DNA of 64,000 nt from Flagellimonas aquimarina (GTDB lineage Bacteria > Bacteroidota > Bacteroidia > Flavobacteriales > Flavobacteriaceae): assembly GCF_003149745.1 (NCBI RefSeq), contig NZ_QGEG01000001.1, positions 1,364,001-1,428,000 on the forward strand. Direction: 5' to 3'. The stretch's first letter is position 1. Each line of letters begins with the position of its first letter. Below, in pieces: positions 20,306-29,407 of this stretch. The notes under the pieces are model-generated. The model saw only the letters and a list, made by a program, of their open reading frames with translations, did not search any database and was not told the DNA's origin. A program made the translations under genes and the position numbers.

Positions 20306-20716
20306 ATGCGAAATATTATTCTATTGTTTTTTTCTACAGGCATCTTTTTTACTGCCAATGCCCAGAAGTCTGATTATCAGCTTGTAGAGCAAACTTTAAA
20401 TTATTATATGGAAGGTGGTTCCAACAAGGATTTTGATACGCTTAAAAAAGCTTTTCATGAAACCGCAACGATGAAGTACATTACGGACGAAGGTTATAAA
20501 GAAGTAAACGCTCTAGAATTTTTTAGTGGAATGAAACCGGGTCCTAGAGTTGATAGAAAAAATCGGATTGCAGAAATCACAGTATCCGGTCATGCAGCAA
20601 ATGCTCGCTTAGAACTTGAATACGCTAACTTTACTTTTGTGGATTTCATGAACTTGCTAAAGATTGATGGCGAATGGAAAATTGTAAGCAAGATTTTTTA
20701 TAAGAGAGCAGAATAG
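20306..20716 (+). CDS. Exported NTF2-like protein (lumazine-binding-like)
   Basis: I start this at the ATG at 20306 (136 residues), which gives a clean signal peptide cleaved after NAQ. The ATG at 20255 would put 17 polar residues in front of it. The mature part has the cone-shaped NTF2 pattern: VEQTLNYYMEGGSNKDFDTLKKAFHE at its start and a final strand GEWKIVSKIFYK. This fits the putative lumazine-binding family (PF12893), small periplasmic proteins of unclear ligand. It stands alone between the macroglobulin and a convergent small lipoprotein gene. Confidence 0.8.
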   Translation: MRNIILLFFSTGIFFTANAQKSDYQLVEQTLNYYMEGGSNKDFDTLKKAFHETATMKYITDEGYKEVNALEFFSGMKPGPRVDRKNRIAEITVSGHAANARLELEYANFTFVDFMNLLKIDGEWKIVSKIFYKRAE

Positions 20717-20729
20717 TCCTTTTACTTAT

Positions 20730-21209
20730 TTATAAAATAAATACGGTAATTGCTATAGGTAAAGTACCTTGGTTTACAAACTCACCCTCAATTCCTGTCA
20801 AGGAGGCGTTATCGATACCCGTATATGGCCCGCAGCAAATGCTCCCTGCTCCAGAAAAAGTGGTCAGGGTAAAATTGAATGAAACTGTATCCCCTAATAG
20901 TATACGATAATCTTGGTTTCCAATAGTTGTGTTTTGCAGGTCAACTACCAAGGTGTCTTCATTTTCAAAGTCCTTTTGCAGTTCAAAGTTTACAGGGTTG
21001 GAGTCTAAATCGACAATTTCAATCTGAGTTGCATCATATGTGCCATCGGTAATTAGGTTTTCGCCAGAGGTGTTGTCAACGAACGTAATATAAATTGAAT
21101 TGTCAACAGCTACACAGTTGACAAGGGAACAGTCTTCAATATCTTCCTCAGGGCAGCACAAAGAAGCACATAGTAGAATAGAAGAAAACATTAGTTTTTT
21201 TAAAAACAT
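20730..21209 (-). CDS. Hypothetical exported protein, possible lipoprotein
   Basis: The frame extends to 21260, but the ATG at 21209 begins a normal signal sequence (LKKLMFSSILLCASLCC), so I take that start (159 residues). Adjacent cysteines follow the hydrophobic core and could be lipidated, though the lipobox is not canonical. The mature part is acidic, contains paired cysteines (EDCSLVNC and CC near the end) and looks like a beta-sandwich. I recognise no family. It converges on the NTF2-like gene with a 13-base gap. Confidence 0.6.
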   Translation of the reverse strand: MFLKKLMFSSILLCASLCCPEEDIEDCSLVNCVAVDNSIYITFVDNTSGENLITDGTYDATQIEIVDLDSNPVNFELQKDFENEDTLVVDLQNTTIGNQDYRILLGDTVSFNFTLTTFSGAGSICCGPYTGIDNASLTGIEGEFVNQGTLPIAITVFIL

Positions 21210-21284
21210 AAGAACATATTTACATGTGAAGATGATATAATTGAACGGAAGTTGCGTCAAAAACCTAAGATTAGGCTCAGGGCA

Positions 21285-22067
21285 TTACCAGCCGCCAGAG
21301 GCACCTCCGCCTCCAAATCCTCCACCTCCGAAGCCACCTCCAAATCCTCCAGACCCAAAACCACCCCCAGAAGAAGAGCCACGGTATCCGCCGCGTCCCA
21401 TATTGCTGAGAATAATCATGTCCCAAATATCCATTCCTGATTTTCGGCCACCACCACGACCACCACGATTGTTCTTATTCCGTCTGGAAAGAATAATGAT
21501 GATGATGATGAAAATGATAAAAGGAAGTAATGATTTTAAAGAGAATCCTTTATCATTGCCAAAAGTGCGATCTTCTTTAAATTCCCCGTTCAGTACTTGA
21601 AAAATGGCATCGGCACCTTTGTCCAGTCCACCGTAATAGTCTCCTTTTTTAAACTCGGGGATGATAACCGATTCTATGATCCGTTTAGACATGAAATCGG
21701 TTAAAGAGCCCTCTACACCATAACCGGTGTTAATAGCAATTCTGCGGTCGTTCCTAGCCAGTAGCACAAGAACGCCATTGTCCTTGTCCGCTTGCCCAAT
21801 ACCCCATTTTTGACCCCATTGTGCACCTAAGAAATTAATGTTTTCTCCCTCAGTAGAATTAATGACGGCCACAACGATTTGAGTAGAGGTGCTGTCGGAA
21901 TACCGAATTAGTTTTTGCTCCAAAGCTTTACTTTGGGAAGCGGACAATAGGTTTACATAATCGTAAACACTGGTTTGTTTTTGTGGTTTTTCAGGAATGG
22001 TGAACTGACTCCACCCAATAGAAACAAAACATAAGGCAATAAGAAGACTAACCTTTGGATATAGCAT
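21285..22067 (-). CDS. TPM-domain membrane protein with glycine-rich tail (YgcG-like)
   Basis: The 260-residue product has a signal peptide (1-20), a TPM domain (about 30-160; TPM proteins occur in the thylakoid and in bacterial envelopes), one hydrophobic segment near 180-195, and a tail of glycine and serine with almost no other side chains, ending GGASGGW. This is the YgcG architecture. Its start overlaps the preceding TPM gene by 20 bases. The lemA-TPM-TPM order is widely conserved, but the biochemical role is not settled. The GC-rich glycine tail creates a long proline-rich shadow frame on the other strand. Confidence 0.9.
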   Translation of the reverse strand: MLYPKVSLLIALCFVSIGWSQFTIPEKPQKQTSVYDYVNLLSASQSKALEQKLIRYSDSTSTQIVVAVINSTEGENINFLGAQWGQKWGIGQADKDNGVLVLLARNDRRIAINTGYGVEGSLTDFMSKRIIESVIIPEFKKGDYYGGLDKGADAIFQVLNGEFKEDRTFGNDKGFSLKSLLPFIIFIIIIIILSRRNKNNRGGRGGGRKSGMDIWDMIILSNMGRGGYRGSSSGGGFGSGGFGGGFGGGGFGGGGASGGW

Positions 22068-22485
22068 CGCTCAGTTCATTGGTATCATTGTGGTTCCATG
22101 GAAAGTGAGCTTCCAATTCTTTGCCGGTTTTTAGGACACCTTCTACAATCCCTTGTTTAAAATTGCCTTGTTTAAAGTGTGAAGCGATAATATCTTTGGT
22201 GGTATCCCAGAAACCCTTGGGAACAGCGCGATCAATGCCACTATCACCATAAATGACAAACTTTTTGTCATCAACGGCCACATAAAGTAAGACACCATTC
22301 TCTTCTTTGGTGTTGTCCATTTTTAAGAAGTGAAACACTTGCTGCGCTCTACTAAAATGGTCTATTTGGGTAGTAGCTTCAATATGTACTCGAATTTCTC
22401 CCGAAGTGTTTTTTTCAGCCTCAAGGATAGCTTCTATAATTTCCTGTTCCTCCTGAGCAGTTAAAAATTCTTCTACGTGCGACAT
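22048..22485 (-). CDS. TPM-domain protein
   Basis: The 145-residue product is a TPM domain with no signal peptide. It opens with a helix (LTAQEEQEIIEAILEAEKNTSGEIRV), continues with GVLLYVAVDDKKFVIYGD, and ends without a membrane anchor. It is therefore probably cytoplasmic or peripheral, unlike its neighbour. It lies two bases after lemA and overlaps the next TPM gene by 20 bases, so the three are surely one transcript. Confidence 0.88.
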   Translation of the reverse strand: MSHVEEFLTAQEEQEIIEAILEAEKNTSGEIRVHIEATTQIDHFSRAQQVFHFLKMDNTKEENGVLLYVAVDDKKFVIYGDSGIDRAVPKGFWDTTKDIIASHFKQGNFKQGIVEGVLKTGKELEAHFPWNHNDTNELSDAISKG

Positions 22486-22487
22486 AC

Positions 22488-23087
22488 TTAATTAAAATCG
22501 AAGTTCACATCTGGAGCATTTTCAGCACCGGAATCAGCTTTATAGCGTGGCATTTCACCAAACCCAAACCAACCCGCAAGCAGTTTTCCAGGGAATTTGG
22601 TGGTATGAACATCATAGATGTTTACCTTTTCATTGTATCTGTTCCTTGCAATATTGATTCTATTCTCCGTACCCTCCAACTGTGATTGCAGTTCCAAAAA
22701 GTTTTGATTGGCCTTTAGGTCGGGATAGCGCTCTACAGTGACCAAAAGTCTTGAAAGGGCAGAAGAAAGACCTGTTTGCGCTTGCTGAAATTGAGCCAAT
22801 TGCTCAGGCGTAATGTTGTTAGCATCTATATTAGTGGAAGTGGCTTTTGCCCGAGCTTCAATAACGTCCTTTAAAGTACCTCTTTCAAAATCTGCGGCGC
22901 CTTGGACTGTTTTTACCAAATTCCCAATCAAATCATTTCTTCGCTGATAGGAGCTTTCTACATTTGACCACGCGGTTTTAGCATCCGCTTCATATTGCAC
23001 TGCGGTATTATTGAATCCTACCGCCCATTGATAAATTACAAATGCAATAATGGCGACAACGATTAACGGAATTAACCATTTTTTCAT
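22488..23087 (-). CDS. lemA: LemA family protein
   Basis: This 199-residue protein has one N-terminal membrane anchor (residues 4-20) followed by a long four-helix bundle on the far side of the membrane. The family signatures are present: YQRRNDLIGNLV near residue 50, then the helical ANQNFLELQSQLEGTENRI and ARNRYNE segments. LemA proteins are envelope proteins usually encoded next to TPM/YgcG genes, as here. The M23 peptidase and MerR gene upstream are on the same strand, with an 18-base gap to lemA. Confidence 0.93.
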   Translation of the reverse strand: MKKWLIPLIVVAIIAFVIYQWAVGFNNTAVQYEADAKTAWSNVESSYQRRNDLIGNLVKTVQGAADFERGTLKDVIEARAKATSTNIDANNITPEQLAQFQQAQTGLSSALSRLLVTVERYPDLKANQNFLELQSQLEGTENRINIARNRYNEKVNIYDVHTTKFPGKLLAGWFGFGEMPRYKADSGAENAPDVNFDFN

Positions 23088-23105
23088 TTTCTTAAGTTTT
23101 AGTGT

Positions 23106-23435
23106 TTATAGTTGTTCTTTAATTTTTAGGAGTTCAGCCTTCACCATTTGGAGCTTTTGAATGACCTCAAAATTGGACAGGGTTTTTTGCTTTTCTTCTT
23201 TCAAATGAATTTTAGCACCTTCCAAGGTAAACCCGCGTTCCTTTACCAAGTGATAAATCAACTGCAGATTCGTAATATCTTGTGGTGTGAATTTTCGGTT
23301 GCCCTTGGCATTCTTTTTAGGTTGAAGCACATCAAATTCCTTTTCCCAAAACCGAATCAACGAGGTGTTCACGCCAAATGCCTTGGCTACTTCACCAATG
23401 CCGTAATATCGCTTTTCAGGAAGATCTACATGCAT
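23106..23435 (-). CDS. MerR-family transcriptional regulator
   Basis: The 109-residue product begins with a MerR winged helix: YGIGEVAKAFGVNTSLIRFW, then a wing with KGNRKFTPQDI, and a C-terminal dimerisation helix from about residue 65. It lacks an effector-binding domain, as is common for Bacteroidota MerR-like proteins in this arrangement. It shares one base with the M23 peptidase stop and precedes lemA, so it may control this envelope operon. Confidence 0.88.
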   Translation of the reverse strand: MHVDLPEKRYYGIGEVAKAFGVNTSLIRFWEKEFDVLQPKKNAKGNRKFTPQDITNLQLIYHLVKERGFTLEGAKIHLKEEKQKTLSNFEVIQKLQMVKAELLKIKEQL

Positions 23436-24412
23436 TAATCCAGTGATTGGTTCTCTTGGTTGGCGAATTTGAGCATGTTTTCAAACTCTTCCGCCGTCAA
23501 ACTTCCATAGTAGAAGTTAATAGGGTTGATGCGTTCTTCATCTTTGAAGACTTCATAATGCAAATGAGGAGCTTCGGAACGCCCTGTATTTCCAACAAAG
23601 CCTATTAAATCTCCTCGTTTTACCTTTTGCCCTTTACTAACGTTGTATTTGCTTAAATGGGCATATAAGGACATATAGCCATACCCATGATCTATTCTAA
23701 TGTGTTTGCCATATCCAGAAGAGCGGTTGTCTGCGCGTTTGACTGTGCCGTCACCTGTAGCATAAATTGCAACTCCCCTTGGTGCGGTAAAGTCCATTCC
23801 CCAGTGCATTTTTCTAGCTTTAGTGAAAGGATCGGAACGCCAGCCATAACCAGATGCCATTCTGGTCAAATCTTCATTTCTTACAGGTTGTATGGCAGGA
23901 ATAGCGGCTAAAAGTTTTTCTTTTTCTTCGGCCAATTTGGCAATTTCATCCAAAGACTTGGACTGGATTACCATTTGTTTTTGGATAATATCTAAACGCT
24001 TGGTAGCATTGGTAATGATTTCAGAATTATTAAAACCTTCTAGGGATTTATATCGGTTTATCCCTCCAAAACCGGCTTTGCGCTGTTCTTCAGGTATTGG
24101 ATTTGCCTCAAAATACAATCTATAGATATTATTGTCCCGATCTTCTATATTGGCCAAGACCTGCTCCATTTGCTCCATTTTCCTCGTCAATATTTCAAAC
24201 TGAAGCTCATAATTATGAACCTCGCGATCTAGTGAAAGTTCTTTGGGAGTGTTCAACCAATTCGTATTTAACAATACTATAAGGCCAATAAGGCCAAACA
24301 AAGCAGCTCCTACAATGAAAAAAAAGAAGTTCCGATACCTTTTTGACTTTTTAGGTTCAATCTTCCTGTAAGAAAGTGTATCTGGATCGTAATAGTACTT
24401 AACTTTAGACAT
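23435..24412 (-). CDS. M23-family zinc endopeptidase (peptidoglycan hydrolase)
   Basis: The 325-residue protein has a basic cytoplasmic start, a membrane anchor (28-50), a coiled-coil region (60-175), and a LytM/M23 domain at about 183-300. Zinc ligands are visible: His203 and Asp207 in MHWGMDF and His285 in HLHYEVF, with His252 (YAHLS) and His283 as further active-site residues. It should cut peptide cross-links in peptidoglycan from the periplasmic side. It opens the operon that continues with the MerR regulator and is divergent from alaS. Confidence 0.94.
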   Translation of the reverse strand: MSKVKYYYDPDTLSYRKIEPKKSKRYRNFFFFIVGAALFGLIGLIVLLNTNWLNTPKELSLDREVHNYELQFEILTRKMEQMEQVLANIEDRDNNIYRLYFEANPIPEEQRKAGFGGINRYKSLEGFNNSEIITNATKRLDIIQKQMVIQSKSLDEIAKLAEEKEKLLAAIPAIQPVRNEDLTRMASGYGWRSDPFTKARKMHWGMDFTAPRGVAIYATGDGTVKRADNRSSGYGKHIRIDHGYGYMSLYAHLSKYNVSKGQKVKRGDLIGFVGNTGRSEAPHLHYEVFKDEERINPINFYYGSLTAEEFENMLKFANQENQSLD

Positions 24413-24458
24413 GAAGGGATTTTATCCTATTTTTGCGCATTCTTCTAATCAAAACAAA

Positions 24459-24466
24459 CAAATATA
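24459..24466 (-). promoter_or_regulatory. Candidate -7 box of the M23 peptidase operon
   Basis: The minus strand reads TATATTTG here, an exact TAnnTTTG match, 46 bases upstream of the peptidase ATG. No clear -33 TTG was found at the right distance, so this is a candidate only. Confidence 0.4.
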
Positions 24467-24516
24467 AAAATTGTTTTGCTTAAAATGTTAAATTTAATAA
24501 AACCCTAGCAATTCCA

Positions 24517-27141
24517 ATGACATCCCAAGAAGTTAGAGCTCAGTTTTTGGACTTTTTTAAAGAGAAAAAGCATAAAATAGTCTCTTCTGCCCCTATGGTC
24601 ATGAAAGATGATCCCACTTTGATGTTCACCAATGCCGGAATGAATCAGTTTAAAGAGTTTTTTTTAGGGAACTCCACTCCAAAATCCAAACGAATTTCTG
24701 ATTCCCAAAAATGCCTAAGAGTAAGCGGAAAACATAATGATTTGGAGGAAGTAGGCAAAGACACTTACCACCATACAATGTTTGAAATGTTGGGAAACTG
24801 GAGTTTTGGCGATTACTTTAAGAAAGAAGCTATACAATGGGCATGGGAGTTATTGACAGAAGTTTATAAAATTGACAAGGACAGCCTTTATGTTTCTGTT
24901 TTTGAAGGGAGTGATGATGCGGATAATTTAGAAATGGACAAAGAAGCTTTTGAACTATGGAAAGCCATTGTACCTGAGGACCGAATTATAATGGGGAACA
25001 AAAAGGACAATTTTTGGGAAATGGGCGATCAAGGCCCCTGTGGCCCATGTTCCGAAATTCATGTTGATATACGTTCAAAAGAAGATAAAGCAAAAGTCTC
25101 TGGTGCTTCTTTGGTGAATCAAGACCATCCTTTAGTTGTGGAAATTTGGAACCTGGTTTTCATGCAATACAACCGAAAAGCAAATGGCGCTTTAGAAAAT
25201 CTTCCCGAAAAACACGTAGATACGGGAATGGGCTTTGAACGTTTGTGTATGGTCTTGCAAAATGTAAAATCTAATTATGACACTGACGTTTTTATACCCC
25301 TTATTAGGGAGATAGAAACTATCACCGGACGTAAATATGAAAAAGACGAAGAGGTAAATATTGCTATTAGAGTTGTTGCCGACCATGTTAGGGCAGTTGC
25401 ATTTTCTATTGCTGATGGGCAATTGCCAAGTAACACGGGAGCGGGCTATGTAATTAGAAGGATTTTAAGGCGTGCCATAAGGTACGGGTTCACTTTTCTG
25501 GGCACCAAAAAACCATTTATTTACAGGCTAGTGAAGGTGTTGGGAGAAACTATGGGTAAAGCATTTTCTGAACTCCGTGAACAACATCAGCTTATCGAAA
25601 ATGTAATAAAAGAAGAAGAAAATTCCTTTTTAAGCACTTTGGAACAGGGATTGATGTTATTGGACTCGGTAATTAAATCCTCCAAGAATAAGACCATTAA
25701 TGGTCAAAAGGCTTTTGAATTATATGATACATTTGGGTTTCCAATTGATCTTACTGCCCTAATTTTAGAAGAAAAAGGGTATCAATTGGATATAGAAGGT
25801 TTTGAAAAAGCTTTAAAAGTGCAAAAAGACCGTTCTAGGGCTGCATCTGAAGTGTCCAAAGAAGATTGGACAATACTTTTGGATGATGCTGAACAAGAAT
25901 TTATAGGTTATGATAGCCTTGAAGCTGATGTGAAATTGGTGAAGTACCGAAAGGTGAGCAGCAAAAAGGAAGGAGAACAGTTTCAATTGGTCTTCAACCT
26001 CACCCCATTTTATGCAGAAGGAGGAGGTCAAGTAGGAGATAAGGGATATTTAGAGGCGGCAAACGGAGATGTTGTTTATATAATAGATACCAAGAAAGAG
26101 AACAATGAAATTGTTCATTTTTCTGAGAATTTACCCAAAAATATTTCGGGCACGTTTAAAGCCGTTGTAGATAAGAAACAACGATGGCGGACTGCTAGCA
26201 ATCACACAGCGACCCACTTGTTGCATCAGGCATTACGGGAAATTTTAGGCACCCATGTGGAGCAAAAAGGTTCGGCCGTACATTCCAAATACCTCCGTTT
26301 TGATTTTTCACACTTTTCTAAATTAAGCGTTGAAGAACTTAGAAACGTAGAGAGTTTTGTGAATGCACGGATAGAAGGTCAACTCCCTTTTGAAGAGAGC
26401 AGAAATATTCCTATCAAAGAAGCAATGGATCAAGGAGCAATGGCTCTTTTTGGTGAAAAATATGGTGATACGGTACGCACAGTACGTTTTGGACAATCCA
26501 TTGAGCTTTGTGGTGGTACTCATGTAAAGAACACTTCGGATATCTGGCACTTTAAAATAGTATCTGAAGGAGCGGTAGCTGCTGGAATAAGAAGGATAGA
26601 GGCCATTACTTCAGATGCTGTAAAGGAATTCTATTTTAAGAACAACCGTATGCTTTTTGAAATAAGGGACTTGTTGAACAATACACAAGACCCTGTTAAA
26701 GCGGTAACCGGGCTGCAAGAAGAGAACACTGCCTTAAAAAAACAAATAGAGCAGTTGTTAAAGGACAAGGCAAAAGGGCTTAAGTCTGAACTGATTTCTG
26801 AACTAGAGGAGATCAATGGTATCCAGTTTTTGGCCAAGAAGGTTGATTTGGATGCCAATGGCATCAAAGACCTTGCTTTTGAAATAGGAGGGCAGTTTTC
26901 CAATTTGTTTTTATTACTTGCAGCAGAAAATGACGGAAAAGCACTTTTGTCGTGTTACATTTCCAAAGAATTGGTGTCCAATAGAAAATTGAATGCAGGG
27001 AATATCGTTCGCGAATTGGGTAAATATATTCAAGGCGGTGGAGGTGGACAGCCTTTCTTTGCTACTGCTGGAGGCAAAAACCCTTCAGGTATTCCAGATG
27101 CTTTGAAAAAAGCTACGGAAATGGTCAATCAAATGGAATAG
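24517..27141 (+). CDS. alaS: Alanyl-tRNA synthetase
   Basis: AlaRS charges tRNA-Ala. The 874-residue product has the class II catalytic domain with the [19 protein letters not shown] opening. The editing domain carries the metal site HTATH (563-567) and CGGTH (665-669). A C-terminal oligomerisation domain with a glycine-rich [14 protein letters not shown] tail follows. Length and order are standard. It is followed after three bases by an unrelated membrane-anchored protein gene on the same strand. Confidence 0.98.
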   Translation: MTSQEVRAQFLDFFKEKKHKIVSSAPMVMKDDPTLMFTNAGMNQFKEFFLGNSTPKSKRISDSQKCLRVSGKHNDLEEVGKDTYHHTMFEMLGNWSFGDYFKKEAIQWAWELLTEVYKIDKDSLYVSVFEGSDDADNLEMDKEAFELWKAIVPEDRIIMGNKKDNFWEMGDQGPCGPCSEIHVDIRSKEDKAKVSGASLVNQDHPLVVEIWNLVFMQYNRKANGALENLPEKHVDTGMGFERLCMVLQNVKSNYDTDVFIPLIREIETITGRKYEKDEEVNIAIRVVADHVRAVAFSIADGQLPSNTGAGYVIRRILRRAIRYGFTFLGTKKPFIYRLVKVLGETMGKAFSELREQHQLIENVIKEEENSFLSTLEQGLMLLDSVIKSSKNKTINGQKAFELYDTFGFPIDLTALILEEKGYQLDIEGFEKALKVQKDRSRAASEVSKEDWTILLDDAEQEFIGYDSLEADVKLVKYRKVSSKKEGEQFQLVFNLTPFYAEGGGQVGDKGYLEAANGDVVYIIDTKKENNEIVHFSENLPKNISGTFKAVVDKKQRWRTASNHTATHLLHQALREILGTHVEQKGSAVHSKYLRFDFSHFSKLSVEELRNVESFVNARIEGQLPFEESRNIPIKEAMDQGAMALFGEKYGDTVRTVRFGQSIELCGGTHVKNTSDIWHFKIVSEGAVAAGIRRIEAITSDAVKEFYFKNNRMLFEIRDLLNNTQDPVKAVTGLQEENTALKKQIEQLLKDKAKGLKSELISELEEINGIQFLAKKVDLDANGIKDLAFEIGGQFSNLFLLLAAENDGKALLSCYISKELVSNRKLNAGNIVRELGKYIQGGGGGQPFFATAGGKNPSGIPDALKKATEMVNQME

Positions 27142-27144
27142 CCT

Positions 27145-27804
27145 ATGCGATTTATTAAACTTGGAGAAATCAATTGGAAGTACATTCTTAGTGAAATCTT
27201 CTTGATTTTTGTAGGGATAAACCTTGCCATTTGGTTTAATGACTGGAATACTTCAAAAACAACAAATTCCAATATTGAAATTGCTTTGCACAAAATAAAA
27301 GGCGAACTCAATACTAATTTAGAGCAGCTTACAGAAAATAGGACAAACAATCAAGAAATCACTTTCTTCCTTGATGCTATTAAGGAAATACAGAAGGAGA
27401 ATTCAGGTAAGTTATTGGTTTCGCCAAAAACCATGAGTGCCTTTGAAGATACATACAAGGATTTTTTCACAGTAACCGATTCCACTTATGTTGATACAGA
27501 TTTATACAATTATGAGGGGGATACCTACATTAACCTTGATATTACAGAACTGAGCAGAATTGCATGGGAAACCTCAAAATCTACAGGAATATTTCATGAA
27601 TTTGGGTATGAATGCCTTTATGAGTTAGAGGGTATATACAATACCCAGAATTTGGTTCAAAATGAGATTGATAAAGCCACGGAAGCTTTGCGAAATCAAT
27701 CTATTGATGATTTGGGTCGTATTTTAAAATTTGTGAACCAGCTGGAAATACAGCTAGAATCTCAATACAAAGAAATGATTAAGGATTTAGAAAATTGCAG
27801 ATAG
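27145..27804 (+). CDS. Membrane-anchored hypothetical protein (DUF6090-like)
   Basis: The 219-residue product has one membrane segment near residues 14-30 followed by the motif AIWFNDWN, then a helical region rich in Gln, Asn and Glu. This layout (IGE- or SEI-type start, a single anchor, then NNWN/NDWN) is the hallmark of the DUF6090 group of Bacteroidota, whose role is unknown. It follows alaS by three bases and is probably co-transcribed. Confidence 0.7.
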   Translation: MRFIKLGEINWKYILSEIFLIFVGINLAIWFNDWNTSKTTNSNIEIALHKIKGELNTNLEQLTENRTNNQEITFFLDAIKEIQKENSGKLLVSPKTMSAFEDTYKDFFTVTDSTYVDTDLYNYEGDTYINLDITELSRIAWETSKSTGIFHEFGYECLYELEGIYNTQNLVQNEIDKATEALRNQSIDDLGRILKFVNQLEIQLESQYKEMIKDLENCR

Positions 27805-27823
27805 TTGAACGGATACTTCCAAA

Positions 27824-28780
27824 ATGAAACTCCAAACCACAGTCCCTCTTATAAAATTTGAAAATCCAATAGATTATCAGAGTAAACTATTGTTGCTGGG
27901 TTCTTGTTTTGTAGAGAATATAGGAGACAAATTGAAGTACTACAACTTTCAGCAATTGCAAAATCCTTTTGGAATATTATTCCATCCATTTGCAATAGAA
28001 AATTTGGTGGAACGCGCTATTGAAAATCGCAACTATCAGGAAAGTGAAGTTTTTGAACAAGACGGAAGATGGCATTGTTTTGATGCCCATTCTGCCAATA
28101 GTGCCACTTCTAAGACGATATTACTTCAAAATTTAAACGAAAGTCTTGAAGAAACCAAGCAGCAACTAGAACAGACTACCCATATCATTATTACTTTGGG
28201 TACTGCATGGGTATATAGAGACAATAAAACTAAAAAGGTTGTTGCCAATTGCCATAAGGTTTCCCAAAAGGAGTTTTCTAAAGAATTGTTGTCCATAGAG
28301 GTGATTAAAAACAGCCTTGCACGATTGATTGAATTGGTGCATTCTATAAATGAAAGTGCACAGGTAATTTTTACAATTTCCCCAGTACGGCATTTAAAAG
28401 ATGGCTTTATGGAAAATCAACAAAGCAAATCACATTTGATTACTGCCCTTCATGGTGTTTTGTCATCTCGAGCTCAGTCGAGAGGGATTTATTTTCCATC
28501 TTATGAAATTATGATGGACGAATTACGAGACTATCGTTTTTACGGGAAGGATATGGTGCATCCTAACGAATTGGCAATAGATTACATCTGGGAGAAATTT
28601 AAATCCAGTTGGATTTCCTCACAATCTTATACTGTTATGGAAGAGGTGGACACAATTCAAAAAGGCCTGCAACATCGAGCTTTTAATCCTGATTCTGAAG
28701 AACATCAAAAATTTAAAAAGTCGCTCCAGGCTAAAATCACGTATCTTAAAGAAAGGTACCCGTTTATGAAATTTGACTAA
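27824..28780 (+). CDS. GSCFA-domain protein
   Basis: The 318-residue product carries the GSCFA motif for which its family (PF08885) is named: LLLGSCFVENIGDKL near residue 25. GSCFA proteins resemble SGNH/GDSL hydrolases, with the serine of GSCF as likely nucleophile. A late DxxHPNE-type block (KDMVHPNELAIDYIWEKF) would supply the Asp-His pair. The substrate is unknown. A linker at residues 213-222 (SSRAQSRG) is encoded by a REP-like palindrome. Its stop abuts the start of the next gene. Confidence 0.88.
   Translation: MKLQTTVPLIKFENPIDYQSKLLLLGSCFVENIGDKLKYYNFQQLQNPFGILFHPFAIENLVERAIENRNYQESEVFEQDGRWHCFDAHSANSATSKTILLQNLNESLEETKQQLEQTTHIIITLGTAWVYRDNKTKKVVANCHKVSQKEFSKELLSIEVIKNSLARLIELVHSINESAQVIFTISPVRHLKDGFMENQQSKSHLITALHGVLSSRAQSRGIYFPSYEIMMDELRDYRFYGKDMVHPNELAIDYIWEKFKSSWISSQSYTVMEEVDTIQKGLQHRAFNPDSEEHQKFKKSLQAKITYLKERYPFMKFD
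28462..28487. repeat. REP-like palindrome inside the GSCFA gene
   Basis: A GTCATCTCGAGCTCAGTCG-type element forms a 6-bp stem (TCTCGA at 28466-28471 with TCGAGA at 28478-28483). It resembles the dispersed GTCAT-(C/T)TCGAGC-GTCGAGA elements of this phylum and two relatives elsewhere in this window. Here it is read in frame as part of a protein. Confidence 0.6.
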
Positions 28781-29407
28781 ATGAAAAAAGTACTCATTGG
28801 TGCAATCATTGCCTTGGCATCAGTTTTGATTTATAAATCCTGTGCTGATGATAATGCACAGCAATCGATTCTTAAAGAAGAATCAATGCTTATTCAGCAA
28901 GAGTTAAAGCAGGTATCCAAACTCATTGTTACCGAAGGGCATTTTGTTGAGGTTTACAATTATGCAGATTCCAAAGAATTGTTCGGTACATTGATCACAG
29001 CAGATAAGAAAGCATTAGTGGTGGTTAATGCAGAAGCAACAATTTCATATGATCTTTCTAAAATTGAATATGAAATGGACCAGACCCAAAAAACAATTCG
29101 GATTAAGTTAATCCCTGAGCCTGAAATCAAAATCAATCCAGATTTTGAATATTATGATGTTACCGCAGATTATTTTAATCCCTTTAACGCCGAAGACTAC
29201 AATGCCATAAAGCAAAATGTAACCACTTCACTGGTAAAAAAGGTAAAAGCATCATCGCTAAAATCCAATGCGGAAAATAGGTTGATAAGTGAACTTTCCA
29301 GAATATTTGTTCTTACAAATACCCTAGGGTGGACTTTGACTTACGGCGAAGAAAAGGTTACCTCCATTGATGCACTAGAGACTATGGGAAAAGCTATTAT
29401 TGATTAA
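28781..29407 (+). CDS. DUF4230 protein
   Basis: The 208-residue product has an N-terminal hydrophobic signal or anchor (4-18) and the DUF4230 pattern: LIVTEGHFVEVYNY, a KALVVVNAEATISYDLSKI segment, and IKINPDFEYYDV. DUF4230 proteins are periplasmic or membrane-tethered and of unknown function. It starts on the base after the GSCFA stop. Its last 33 bases overlap the convergent hydroxylase gene. Confidence 0.85.
   Translation: MKKVLIGAIIALASVLIYKSCADDNAQQSILKEESMLIQQELKQVSKLIVTEGHFVEVYNYADSKELFGTLITADKKALVVVNAEATISYDLSKIEYEMDQTQKTIRIKLIPEPEIKINPDFEYYDVTADYFNPFNAEDYNAIKQNVTTSLVKKVKASSLKSNAENRLISELSRIFVLTNTLGWTLTYGEEKVTSIDALETMGKAIID

Noticed and set aside
21241..21600. Proline-rich plus-strand frame
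   Set aside because: It is the complement of the glycine-rich tail of the TPM protein on the minus strand; the low complexity explains it.
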